64,000 nt of DNA from 62-47 sp044463945 (GCA_044463945.1 JBIQLW010000004.1:62001-126000), one strand, 5' to 3'. Shown: positions 53,014-59,838, counted from the stretch's first letter. A program made the numbers and translations. Notes: generated by a model from the sequence alone, not told the origin.

Positions 53014-53228
53014 CGCTCCCCAGGCTCCGGTTCAGGCTGAAACCAAAGACACCCTGGCACAAGATCGAGGATGCGTGGCCGCGTCGGTAGTAACGTGCCC
53101 AGAAACTCACCAGCCAGTACCTCGACCTCGTGAAATTTCGCGTCATGCGGGGCCACAAACGTTCCGGCACGGAATCGTGCATGGCCGTCATATTGACAGT
53201 CAACACACCAATTTCTGTTTGCGGTCAT
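53010..53228 (-). CDS. Small prophage protein with CxxC motif
   Basis: 72 residues beginning MTANRNWCVDCQYDGHARFR. The pattern CVDC followed by H suggests a single zinc-binding knuckle, but a full site is not evident. ATGA overlaps at both ends fix this frame over a competing frame at 52985-53206. Function unknown. Confidence 0.72.
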   Translation of the reverse strand: MTANRNWCVDCQYDGHARFRAGTFVAPHDAKFHEVEVLAGEFLGTLLPTRPRILDLVPGCLWFQPEPEPGER

Positions 53229-53434
53229 ATCTGTCCGTCCTCAATCTGCCTCCACATCTCTGCCAGCGCGGCCTCAAGGGCGGCGCGCATGGCGTCCATG
53301 CCGCTTGACCATTTGTCGCTGGTAAAGGCATCCAGCGCCTTCGCGACCATTGCGTCAGTTAGACGATCTTCGCCGAAGGGGCGGCGCGTCGTGCCTACCA
53401 CCATCACCGACGACGGTTCCTCGGGCCAGATCAT
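53225..53434 (-). CDS. Small helical prophage protein
   Basis: 69 residues; the second half is helical with MVAKALDAF and MRAALEAALAEMW. Its start shares one base with the stop of the preceding gene (TAATG) and its stop overlaps the next start by 4 bp. A one-base lengthening of the C tract upstream would fuse the preceding protein to it in frame. Function unknown. Confidence 0.7.
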   Translation of the reverse strand: MIWPEEPSSVMVVGTTRRPFGEDRLTDAMVAKALDAFTSDKWSSGMDAMRAALEAALAEMWRQIEDGQI

Positions 53435-53748
53435 TAAGTTTGTGACTGCATACCCCCCCCCCCCCCCGGCAGAAGTGTCAGAGCGGCGTCGATGGAGGTG
53501 GAATAAAACGGAAGAGTATATCCGCCGTTGAATGGGCAGCGACCGTCAGCGTCGTACATTTCGAATATCACAGCGCCCCCGCGAATGTCCCATGCGTACC
53601 CTTCGCGGCCGTCCAGTCCACGGCGATAAGCGGTAATCCGGTCAATGTCGCTCATCGGGTGAAGTTCGCGGTAGACAGCAAGGTCCAACTCCCGACTGCC
53701 TTCCGTCGCGGCCTCGATGCGCTCAATGAGTGAGGTGAGCGAGGTCAT
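53434..53748 (-). CDS. Small prophage protein interrupted near its end by a C tract
   Basis: 104 residues from ATG 53748 (start MTSLTSLIERIEAATEGSRE). The protein resembles a common phage family whose C-terminal part follows STSIDAALTLLP; here that point is followed only by GGGGG and MQSQT because a run of 15 C bases (53453-53467) sets the frame. The usual longer C-terminal part is missing, so the gene may be truncated, phase-variable or miscalled at the homopolymer. Confidence 0.72.
   Translation of the reverse strand: MTSLTSLIERIEAATEGSRELDLAVYRELHPMSDIDRITAYRRGLDGREGYAWDIRGGAVIFEMYDADGRCPFNGGYTLPFYSTSIDAALTLLPGGGGGMQSQT
53453..53467. repeat. 15-bp poly-C tract inside a coding region
   Basis: Fifteen consecutive C on the plus strand, read as GGG codons by the minus-strand gene. 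Such tracts slip during replication and sequencing. A +1 change would fuse this gene with the next one downstream. Confidence 0.95.
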
Positions 53749-54230
53749 TGGCAGGGCTCCAAGATGAAACATGCGATGTGGCGACCAGTGCCTTTGCCTG
53801 CGGATCCGTCTTCCGTTGCCAGCCACTTCACATCACCGAGGTTGCGAACCTGAGCGTGATCGCCAAGGATCGCCTTCATCAGCATGAGCACCCACTTATC
53901 GACCGGGTAGACCAGAACGACGCGCTTGCCCTTTTGTTGTTCGGCAATGGCTTTGCGAACCCACGCAGTCGGACATTTCTTCTTGCCGTCGTGGATGATC
54001 GAGCCGAATGGTGGATTGACGTAATTCGACCGGCCCCATTCGCACGTCAGGCCATCGAAGCCCTGTGGTAGTGGGTACGGACACGGATCGAAGTAGAAAT
54101 TAAATTCGGCATCGAGCGCGGCATAAACATCAGGTGGGGTCAGCCAATAGTGCTTCCCATCGGATCCGTTCCCGACATGAAACTTGTTTTCGGCTGGCGC
54201 AAGCTGCGATTGGTGGAGGCCGGTGGTCAT
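53745..54230 (-). CDS. Phage DNA N6-adenine methyltransferase (Dam family)
   Basis: 161 residues of the PF05869 type. The start region WLTPPDVYAALDAEFNFYFD and DPCP holds the SAM-binding motif, and the catalytic NPPF motif is in SNYVNPPFGS, with VLVYPVDKW later. It methylates adenine, probably to protect phage DNA or control its genes. It overlaps both neighbours by 4 bp. Confidence 0.93.
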   Translation of the reverse strand: MTTGLHQSQLAPAENKFHVGNGSDGKHYWLTPPDVYAALDAEFNFYFDPCPYPLPQGFDGLTCEWGRSNYVNPPFGSIIHDGKKKCPTAWVRKAIAEQQKGKRVVLVYPVDKWVLMLMKAILGDHAQVRNLGDVKWLATEDGSAGKGTGRHIACFILEPCQ

Positions 54231-54433
54231 TGCGCGGCCTCGTAGGCTTGAAGGGCGGCGTCAATAGCGCGCAAATCGGTTAGTGATTGGTTGTCATTGA
54301 GCCTCTGCTCAGGCGGCAGGCCATCGTCTTTGCCTTGCCACCACGCGGCCAGAGCACGATTGACCATCGCTTCTCGCTGCCAGCGGCTGATGGTGAGTAG
54401 CGCTTCGTCTGCGATGCGGTCGGGGCTAAGCAT
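54227..54433 (-). CDS. Small prophage protein
   Basis: 68 residues from ATG 54433: MLSPDRIADEALLTISRWQR, ending LRAIDAALQAYEAAQ. Helical and charged. The start lies inside the preceding gene's end (8-bp overlap) and the stop overlaps the Dam start, so it is translationally coupled. Function unknown. Confidence 0.7.
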   Translation of the reverse strand: MLSPDRIADEALLTISRWQREAMVNRALAAWWQGKDDGLPPEQRLNDNQSLTDLRAIDAALQAYEAAQ

Positions 54434-54824
54434 TGGCACCGCCTTCCGCCTTGGCGATAGCGGCGCGGGCGCGCTGCAATGCCTTAATGACATTGGCGGA
54501 GATACCGCATTGCGTTTTGATATCGTCGGTGATGCTGTGATCGTCAAACTCGCGGAGCATATCGCGCAGCGCCGCCTCCAATTCCTTGCACCGCTCCGCA
54601 AGCTGGCGCGGCGTCAGGCCGGTTTCGTGCGCGACGGTGCCGGCTTCTGCGATTAGGCGAGCGTTGGCTTGCACCTGCTCAATGTCGCCGTCCTTGCAGC
54701 AAGCAACGCGAAACGGGACGCGGCGGCCACTCCTGAGCGTCGTTGACACCGTGATCGCGTCGATGCCAGATGCGATCGCCTTCCACGGCCCCGCCGTGAA
54801 CTTATGTCCTGTCTTGCTGGTCAT
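54426..54824 (-). CDS. Prophage protein of unknown function
   Basis: 132 residues from ATG 54824 (MTSKTGHKFTAGPWKAIASG). The first 60 residues are beta-rich and resemble a family of small phage proteins with the start FTPGPW; then a coiled region LAERCKELEAALRDML and a helical C-terminus. The start overlaps the ProQ-like gene stop by 4 bp. Confidence 0.75.
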   Translation of the reverse strand: MTSKTGHKFTAGPWKAIASGIDAITVSTTLRSGRRVPFRVACCKDGDIEQVQANARLIAEAGTVAHETGLTPRQLAERCKELEAALRDMLREFDDHSITDDIKTQCGISANVIKALQRARAAIAKAEGGANA

Positions 54825-55222
54825 GCCGCGCACTCCAGCCCGCGAACCTGACCACCAACCCGACCAGCGCGCCGCATTTCGTAATGCACATCGAGCGCAA
54901 GCGCGGCTATCTCGGCTTCGTCGTCCGTGACGATCCCGACAGGCTCGCACCACAAGTCGTAGCGTGCCGCACCAGCCTTCAGCGCGCGCAGATACTCTGC
55001 GCCAAACGTGTAGGCGCGCAGGAAGTGCTTGATGTCGTCTGCGTTAAGGCCGGTGTTGGCGCCGATCAGGTCATACTTGATATGGCAGCACAACGGGCGC
55101 TTGGGCTGGCCGTCGTACCGAATAACCGGGAACAAGTCGGCGAGATGCCCAAGGTGCTCACGATAAAGCGGCCAGTTCGTCGTGTTCTGGATGTGCTGGC
55201 GGGTGATGGAGATGGAGGACAT
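54821..55222 (-). CDS. ProQ/FinO-like RNA chaperone domain protein
   Basis: 133 residues, first gene of the leftward operon. The pattern LADLFPVIRYDGQPKRPL, IKYDLIGANTGLNADDIKHF, LRAYTFGAEYLRALKAGAAR and YDLWCEPVGIVTDDE follows the ProQ/FinO fold (basic concave RNA-binding face, YL-KAGAxRYDL core). Family proteins bind stem-loops of sRNAs and mRNA ends. The ATG at 55222 has GAGGAG upstream. It is directly downstream of promoter PL, so it would be an early lytic product. Confidence 0.82.
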   Translation of the reverse strand: MSSISITRQHIQNTTNWPLYREHLGHLADLFPVIRYDGQPKRPLCCHIKYDLIGANTGLNADDIKHFLRAYTFGAEYLRALKAGAARYDLWCEPVGIVTDDEAEIAALALDVHYEMRRAGRVGGQVRGLECAA

Positions 55223-55252
55223 TTTGGGAGGGCTCCTCGATGTGATGGAGCC

Positions 55253-55280
55253 ATTGTGCATATTGCACGAATACTGTCAA
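55253..55280 (-). promoter_or_regulatory. Prophage early leftward promoter PL
   Basis: On the minus strand a perfect -35 TTGACA (55275-55280) is separated by 16 bp from the -10 CACAAT (55253-55258). The operator at 55256-55268 overlaps the -10 box. The design matches PR at 56003-56030. Confidence 0.8.
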
Positions 55281-55330
55281 TGCAAAACGCACAAAATTCA
55301 GAAATAAAAATGCCGATGTGCGAATCGCAC
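55256..55330. promoter_or_regulatory. Left operator array (three sites)
   Basis: Three 13-bp dyads of the form GTGC-N5-GCAC: GTGCATATTGCAC (55256-55268), ATGCAAAACGCAC (55280-55292) and GTGCGAATCGCAC (55318-55330). They cover PL and lie next to the 3' end of the repressor gene. By analogy with lambda they are OL1-OL3, bound by the repressor at 55345-55965. Confidence 0.78.
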
Positions 55331-55344
55331 ACCGGCTGCGGCAT

Positions 55345-55965
55345 CTATTTCATTTCAATAATACTGCGACAAACGCGGCCAACAATCGTCGGCTCATTGT
55401 CTGGATATATCGGCTCGTGATTGGGGTTCACGGATACTGGCTCGAATCTCCCGCCGTGTGGGCCGGGACGGTACCTTTTGTATGTAGCATTGCCTTCGCC
55501 GTCGTCGATGACATAACAGGCGTTCGCCACCAGCTTCTTATCTCTGCGATTTACCAGGATCACGCTGTCTGGCGGGGAAATGCGGTCCATTGAATCGCCT
55601 ACGACTCTGAGGGCTATCCAGTCGCCAGGGGGTAACTCCGCTACCTTTATCGAACCAAGCGCGTCCTGTGAAACATCGTCGCGCAACATGTCCCCCGCGC
55701 TAACCCAGCCGAGAATAGGGACAACTTCCGCGCCTTCCGGGGTGTTGACACCAATACCGGCAAGCCACCAGTCGAGACTTACCTTTAACTTGCGCGCTAT
55801 GGGAATGGCTTTAGTCAACGGCGGGAATCGTGTGCCATTTTCGTACTGGTAATAGGTGCTCGGCTTTATCCCGCACCTTACCGCAGCCTCTTGCGCATCA
55901 AGCCCAAGCGCCTTCCTAGCCTCAACCAGACGCTCCGATGCCTTGTCTTTCAATGACTTACTCAT
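55345..55965 (-). CDS. CI/LexA-type prophage repressor (HTH + S24 peptidase)
   Basis: 206 residues. The XRE-type HTH (about 10-65) has ARKALGLDAQEAAVRCGIKP. The S24 domain has the cleavage site Ala90-Gly91 in GWVSAGDM, catalytic Ser125 in VVGDSMDRIS and Lys163 in GNATYKRY, 38 residues apart as in LexA/CI. It should keep the prophage silent and be self-cleaved after DNA damage. Upstream of the ATG at 55965 there is no clear ribosome binding site; an operator ends 5 bp away, so the transcript may be leaderless or nearly so. Confidence 0.92.
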   Translation of the reverse strand: MSKSLKDKASERLVEARKALGLDAQEAAVRCGIKPSTYYQYENGTRFPPLTKAIPIARKLKVSLDWWLAGIGVNTPEGAEVVPILGWVSAGDMLRDDVSQDALGSIKVAELPPGDWIALRVVGDSMDRISPPDSVILVNRRDKKLVANACYVIDDGEGNATYKRYRPGPHGGRFEPVSVNPNHEPIYPDNEPTIVGRVCRSIIEMK

Positions 55966-55969
55966 GGCT

Positions 55970-56027
55970 GTGCTTTTAGCACAAATATTTGTGCAAATCG
56001 CATTGACTTTTCTCGTGCAAAATGCAC
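55970..56027. promoter_or_regulatory. Right operator array (three sites)
   Basis: Three 13-bp dyads: GTGCTTTTAGCAC (55970-55982), GTGCAAATCGCAT (55991-56003) and GTGCAAAATGCAC (56015-56027), at start spacings of 21 and 24 bp. The first is next to the repressor start, the last lies in the PR spacer and touches its -10 box, like OR3-OR1 of lambda. A 16-bp palindrome GCACAAATATTTGTGC also joins the first two. Confidence 0.8.
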
Positions 56028-56030
56028 AAT
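56003..56030 (+). promoter_or_regulatory. Prophage early rightward promoter PR
   Basis: The -35 box TTGACT (56003-56008) is separated by 16 bp from the -10 box CACAAT (56025-56030), with an operator across the spacer and -10. It would drive the Cro-position gene and the replication module. Confidence 0.78.
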
Positions 56031-56070
56031 CTGAATTGTGGTTACCGATTAACCCTAACGGATTGCGAAA

Positions 56071-56313
56071 ATGCAGACGCTGGAAGATACGGTGGACGAA
56101 CTCTGGGACTACGGTTTTCGCGAATCCGACATCGCCGAAGACCTTGGGATGAGCCAATACGCCGTCCTCTGTCTGCGCCGTGGCAAGCCGCCGCTTCCTG
56201 ATGAACCAGCGCCGGGTACCGAGATTCGATACGGCACTTATTGCGGTTGGGGCGGCCACACCTCCTGCCGCCGTATCCCGGTGACGCTCCCCTACAGCGG
56301 GACAGTTCAATAG
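56071..56313 (+). CDS. Cro-position HTH protein
   Basis: 80 residues, first gene after PR. The N-terminal half reads DELWDYGFRESDIAEDLGMS followed by YAVLCLRRGK, a plausible helix-turn-helix; the second half has two Cys and a beta-rich tail. By position it is the anti-repressor (Cro) analogue, but no Cro family match is recognised. No good ribosome binding site precedes the ATG. Confidence 0.7.
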   Translation: MQTLEDTVDELWDYGFRESDIAEDLGMSQYAVLCLRRGKPPLPDEPAPGTEIRYGTYCGWGGHTSCRRIPVTLPYSGTVQ

Positions 56314-56447
56314 GCGGGCCAACTAGTTTAGCCGCGCGCCAGATCAGCCGCGAAGCCCAGAGGCCGCGCCCGCCTGCGCCTCTACAGCAATCCCGCGTGC
56401 CCCACACCGCACGCCGCTCTCGCGACCCATCACCACCAGGAGCCCCA

Positions 56448-56729
56448 ATGACACCACTCGAAAAGGAACTGTACGCGATGAATTACTTCGACTTGGGCGA
56501 TCTTGTCGAGATCGACGACAGCGGCGTGATTGGCGAGGTCGCCGGGCTCCGCGTGGAGGAAGGCAGCGAGGACTACTTCCTCATCAAGTACCACGACCGC
56601 GGCGGCAATCCGAAACGCGAATGGTGGCCGGCCTCGTCGTTGGACGACGCCGAGCCCAACGCCGGCAACGTGGCCTGTCTGGCCTGCGCGCGCGCCGAGC
56701 GTGATGCGCGCAACGCAACGAAGCACTGA
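56448..56729 (+). CDS. Small prophage protein with SH3-like fold
   Basis: 93 residues from ATG 56448 (AGGAG 6 bp upstream). The sequence NYFDLGDLVEIDDSGVIGEV and the later YFLIKYHDRGG with a conserved Trp pair (KREWWPASSL) suggest a small beta barrel. The C-terminal part has CLAC. The gap before it (56314-56447) holds no gene. Function unknown. Confidence 0.7.
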   Translation: MTPLEKELYAMNYFDLGDLVEIDDSGVIGEVAGLRVEEGSEDYFLIKYHDRGGNPKREWWPASSLDDAEPNAGNVACLACARAERDARNATKH

Positions 56730-56742
56730 GGAGGGGAGCAAC

Positions 56743-57471
56743 ATGGCGAGCTACATGGGACATGAATATACGCCTGCACCTGCGCAAGTGGTGCAGGGCC
56801 GCTACCGAGTTGGTGATCGGGTGCGGGTGGTGAAGGATGGCTACGATGACAACGGAAGCGGGCATTGCGCCGACGTTGGCGACATCACTACGATTTCTGC
56901 CGTTGAGAAGGACGCCGACTGCTACTACGCCAGCAACGGATGGGCATTTAAGGATCACGAAATCGCACCCGCCTTCCGTCCCGGCGACCGAGTCAAGTTG
57001 AACAAGCACAGCGGGGCGCGTGCGTGTGGTGAGCGCGGCACGGTGACGAGCGTGCTCGGCGATGCCGCTTGCGTACGAATGGACGATCCTTCGCACTACG
57101 GCACGGTTGTTGCGGCGCTGTCGGCTGACGCTCTGGATTGGGAACGGGCGGAGGATGTTGCGCCGGTAAGGACTGCTAGCGATTGCGCGGGGCGCAAGGA
57201 TGAGCAGGACAACGTCGGGTTGTGGATCACTGGAGGTAAATGGACGTGGGGTACCAAGCCAAAGGACTGGCCAACCCCTCAACCCTGCATCGTCGCGCTC
57301 ACCACCAACAACCAGCCTTTGCCGTCGCATCGGCCCCACGTTCACGCTTCCGTCGAGGCGGCAACCAAGGAAGCCGAACGCCTCGCGCGCAACAATCCAG
57401 GCCAGGAGTTTGCGGTTTATCAGCGCGTGGCTGGGCGGGTGGCGGAAGTGCAGATGAAGGAGGTGGCGTGA
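56743..57471 (+). CDS. Prophage protein with two KOW/SH3-like repeats
   Basis: 242 residues from ATG 56743 (GGAGGGGAGC upstream). Two related beta-barrel units: YRVGDRVRVVKDGYDDNGSG (about 20-75) and FRPGDRVKLNKHSGARACGE (about 78-135). The C-terminal 85 residues are unrelated and end EVQMKEVA. Function unknown. Its stop overlaps the next GTG start. Confidence 0.75.
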   Translation: MASYMGHEYTPAPAQVVQGRYRVGDRVRVVKDGYDDNGSGHCADVGDITTISAVEKDADCYYASNGWAFKDHEIAPAFRPGDRVKLNKHSGARACGERGTVTSVLGDAACVRMDDPSHYGTVVAALSADALDWERAEDVAPVRTASDCAGRKDEQDNVGLWITGGKWTWGTKPKDWPTPQPCIVALTTNNQPLPSHRPHVHASVEAATKEAERLARNNPGQEFAVYQRVAGRVAEVQMKEVA

Positions 57472-57638
57472 CAACGAAGCCACTAGCACAACGCCTCCGC
57501 GAGCACGTGATGTCTCGCGGAGGGCCGTCGAAGGATGCGAGCGGCAATCCTGTTTTGCCGAACGGCGCATGGCAGATGATGCTAGACGCCGCCGACCACA
57601 TCGAAAGCCTTGAACGAAAGTTGGTTCAGCATGACTAA
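57468..57638 (+). CDS. Small prophage protein
   Basis: 56 residues from GTG 57468, overlapping the preceding stop (GTGA). The product reads MTTKPLAQRLREHVMSRGGP and ends DAADHIESLERKLVQHD, a helical protein. The stop lies inside the next gene's start region (overlap 8 bp). Function unknown. Confidence 0.65.
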   Translation: MTTKPLAQRLREHVMSRGGPSKDASGNPVLPNGAWQMMLDAADHIESLERKLVQHD

Positions 57639-57906
57639 CGTCACCAGCCTTTCCACCTACGCAGCCGCGCACCCGCGCCCATTGCCCACTGCTGCCCCGC
57701 AGCAGTCCACCAACACCATCACACTGCAGCAGGCGCTCGCCACCAACGCCAACCCCGCAGCGTTGCGCGCTGTAGCCGACTGGAACGAGCGCAAGGGATA
57801 CGACGCGCGTTTCCGCCCAGCGCGTATGCGGCACAAGGCGCAGTGTGCGGCGCTGCGTGAGGTGGCGGGGCGGTTGGGCCAAACCACAACCAGCCCTGCA
57901 GCATGA
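57631..57906 (+). CDS. Small prophage protein
   Basis: 91 residues from ATG 57631. The N-terminus is Thr/Ala/Pro-rich; the second half is basic and helical (ADWNERKGYDARFRPARMRH). Its stop overlaps the start of a 30-residue membrane protein gene (ATGA). Function unknown. Confidence 0.65.
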   Translation: MTNVTSLSTYAAAHPRPLPTAAPQQSTNTITLQQALATNANPAALRAVADWNERKGYDARFRPARMRHKAQCAALREVAGRLGQTTTSPAA

Positions 57907-57995
57907 CCGCAACCGGCAACCTCGACCCGCTGCACATCTTGCTTCTGGCCGGTCTTGTACTGGCCTTAGCCAACACGCCGCTGCACTGGCGGTAA
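57903..57995 (+). CDS. 30-residue prophage membrane microprotein
   Basis: The product is MTATGNLDPLHILLLAGLVL plus ALANTPLHWR. It has one hydrophobic helix and is coupled to the preceding gene by an ATGA overlap, which supports translation. It is too small for a known holin; role unknown. Confidence 0.6.
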   Translation: MTATGNLDPLHILLLAGLVLALANTPLHWR

Positions 57996-58002
57996 AGCGT
58001 GA

Positions 58003-58017
58003 GCGGCCCTCTGCCGC
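58003..58017 (+). repeat. Stem-loop in the gap before the ATPase gene
   Basis: GCGGC-CCTCT-GCCGC, a perfect 5-bp stem with a pyrimidine-rich loop. It has the same plan as the stem-loop at 59213-59228 (TCGGC-CCTTTA-GCCGA). Both precede a core replication gene. Confidence 0.5.
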
Positions 58018-58046
58018 GCGCTATCTTTCATTAGGAAACAAACCTA

Positions 58047-58880
58047 ATGGCTATTTCACTTTCGAGTTTGAAGTCTACCAAAAAGCAGGCGCAGGAACGC
58101 GCCCCCATCGTAACCATATATGGGGTCGACGGCGTGGGTAAAACCACGCTGGCCTCAGAGTTCCCGTCGCCGGTATATATCACCACGCAGGGCGAACGGG
58201 CGCCGTCCGATATCGACCTGCCGACGCCGGGCGTAATCACCGACATCAACGATCTTTGGGACGTTGTCGGCGAACTGTTGACCACTAACGACGACGGCGC
58301 GCTCGCGCACGACTTCCAGACCGTCATTATCGACAGCCTTGACGGACTCGAACCGCTGATCTGGAAAGTCACTTGCGCCCGTATCGGCGCAACGGCAATC
58401 GATGATAGTAGCCAAGGCTCGCCCGCCGCCTATGGCCGAGGATACCGCGAGGCTGACGTTGAGTGGGGCATCTTCACCGATGCGTTGAACGACCTTGCCG
58501 AGGCCGGACTTAACGTGGTGTTGCTAGCGCATCCCGGCATCGTGACGTTCAACTCGCCGGTTTCAGATCCTTACAGCAGGTATGAAATCAAGCTGCACAA
58601 GCGCGGTGCGGCACTGATCCGCGAGAAGTCGGACATCGTCGGCTTCGTCAATTACCGGGTGACGCTGGTTAAGGCCGACCCGAGCAACAAGAAGTCTACG
58701 CACCACGCCGAAGGCAAGGAGCGTTACATCCACCTGTCCGAGAATGCTGGCTTTGTGGCGAAGTCGCGCTTTCCGACACCCGAGTCCATCAAATACGTGA
58801 AGGGTAAGGGCTATCTGGAATTGGCGAAGTACCTGCCTAGCGCCGCGAACGATAACGGTGCGCAGAGGGAGGCGGCGTGA
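58047..58880 (+). CDS. AAA_24 family ATPase, Sak4-like recombinase
   Basis: 277 residues. Walker A is GVDGVGKTT (26-34), Walker B is VIIDSLD (94-100), in a RecA-like fold of the phage AAA_24 family. Such proteins act as single-strand annealing recombinases (Sak4) together with a DUF669 protein and a nuclease, both encoded nearby. The C-terminus carries AANDN. ATG 58047 has AGGAAA upstream. Confidence 0.88.
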   Translation: MAISLSSLKSTKKQAQERAPIVTIYGVDGVGKTTLASEFPSPVYITTQGERAPSDIDLPTPGVITDINDLWDVVGELLTTNDDGALAHDFQTVIIDSLDGLEPLIWKVTCARIGATAIDDSSQGSPAAYGRGYREADVEWGIFTDALNDLAEAGLNVVLLAHPGIVTFNSPVSDPYSRYEIKLHKRGAALIREKSDIVGFVNYRVTLVKADPSNKKSTHHAEGKERYIHLSENAGFVAKSRFPTPESIKYVKGKGYLELAKYLPSAANDNGAQREAA

Positions 58881-59188
58881 TGGATGCCGACTGGCAGTAC
58901 GCTGGAGAAGTCGCTGTAGACGCTGGCCTGATTATGGTTGGCGACCCTTGCTACGCAGCGAACAAGGACCATCCTATCCACGACTGGGGAACGTTCTGCA
59001 ACCTTCTTTCGGGGCCATCAACGCAACTTAAGTTTGCGCATGGCGGTAACGGCTTGGGTGTAGTTGTTCCATCAGGCCACGGAGACGGCATCTACCCTGT
59101 TTACATTAAGCGTGATCGCGGCGTCGTCACCGAACTGAGGGTTGTCTTTGACGGTGACGAAGACGACGATCAATACGACGAAGACTAA
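58880..59188 (+). CDS. Small acidic prophage protein
   Basis: 102 residues from ATG 58880, one base into the preceding stop (TGATG); GTG 58877 is an alternative. A GLIMVGDPCYAANKDHP segment is followed by a GDGIYPVYI strand and a very acidic tail (DGDEDDDQYDED). Similar GDPCY proteins occur in phages; function unknown. Confidence 0.75.
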   Translation: MDADWQYAGEVAVDAGLIMVGDPCYAANKDHPIHDWGTFCNLLSGPSTQLKFAHGGNGLGVVVPSGHGDGIYPVYIKRDRGVVTELRVVFDGDEDDDQYDED

Positions 59189-59212
59189 CTGCACACCAGT
59201 GTAGTAGCACGA

Positions 59213-59228
59213 TCGGCCCTTTAGCCGA
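59213..59228 (+). repeat. Stem-loop in the gap before the DUF669 gene
   Basis: TCGGC-CCTTTA-GCCGA, a perfect 5-bp stem. It is like the one at 58003-58017 in stem and loop. It lies 45 bp before the DUF669 start. Confidence 0.5.
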
Positions 59229-59272
59229 GTGCATCGCTCCGAAGGAGCAACCCGCAAGCCAACGGGAATCAA

Positions 59273-59827
59273 ATGGCACAACTTGGTAAATTTAACGCAC
59301 AAGAACACGACACGGAACAGCGGGATTACGAAAATCTTCCCGATGGCATCTACGCTCTCGAGGTGGTGCAGTCGGAAGTTGCCGCCACGTCGAAGGGCGA
59401 CGGCACCATTCTGAAGCTGCGGTACAGCGTGATCGAGCCTGAGCAGCACAAGGGCAGGCTGATCTTCGGGAATATCACTCTCGAAAATCCGAACGCGCAG
59501 GCCCAAGAGATCGGGCAGAAACAGCTTGCCAGCCTGTGCCGGGCTATCGGCCTGTCCGAGATCGAGGATAGCGAAGAACTGCACTTCCAGCGCTTCGTTG
59601 CCAAGGTCGGTCTCTCCAAGGAGCGCAAGGTTGGCGACAAGGTATATTCGCCGCGTAACGAGGTGAAGCGCTTCTACTTCCCCGATGCAGACGACATGCC
59701 AGAGATTGGCGTAACCGCGGCGAATGACAACCATCCGGCGCCGCGTGCGGCCAACGACAATCGCCCGGCACCGGCTACGCAGCAGAAGCCGGCAGGTAGT
59801 CGCCCTTGGGGTCGTAAGGCCGCCTAG
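59273..59827 (+). CDS. DUF669 family protein
   Basis: 184 residues. The N-terminus (AQLGKFNAQEHDTEQRDYEN) and the conserved EPEQHKGRLIFGNITLENPN are DUF669 hallmarks; the family is usually next to a Sak4/Erf-type recombinase and may bind single-stranded DNA. The C-terminal 36 residues are a flexible Pro/Asn linker with two ANDN copies (150-153 and 160-163), ending GRKAA. Confidence 0.86.
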   Translation: MAQLGKFNAQEHDTEQRDYENLPDGIYALEVVQSEVAATSKGDGTILKLRYSVIEPEQHKGRLIFGNITLENPNAQAQEIGQKQLASLCRAIGLSEIEDSEELHFQRFVAKVGLSKERKVGDKVYSPRNEVKRFYFPDADDMPEIGVTAANDNHPAPRAANDNRPAPATQQKPAGSRPWGRKAA

Positions 59828-59838
59828 TACAGCAACAC

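Noticed and set aside
52985..53206. Alternative frame for the small CxxC prophage gene
   Set aside because: The frame 53010-53228 makes exact 4-bp overlaps with both neighbours; this one does not.
53130..53531. 133-codon plus-strand frame across the C tract
   Set aside because: Antisense to three coupled minus-strand genes and passes through the homopolymer; no product recognised.
55979..55994. 16-bp palindrome GCACAAATATTTGTGC as a separate regulatory element
   Set aside because: It is formed by the right arm of one operator and the left arm of the next, so the six-site array already explains it.
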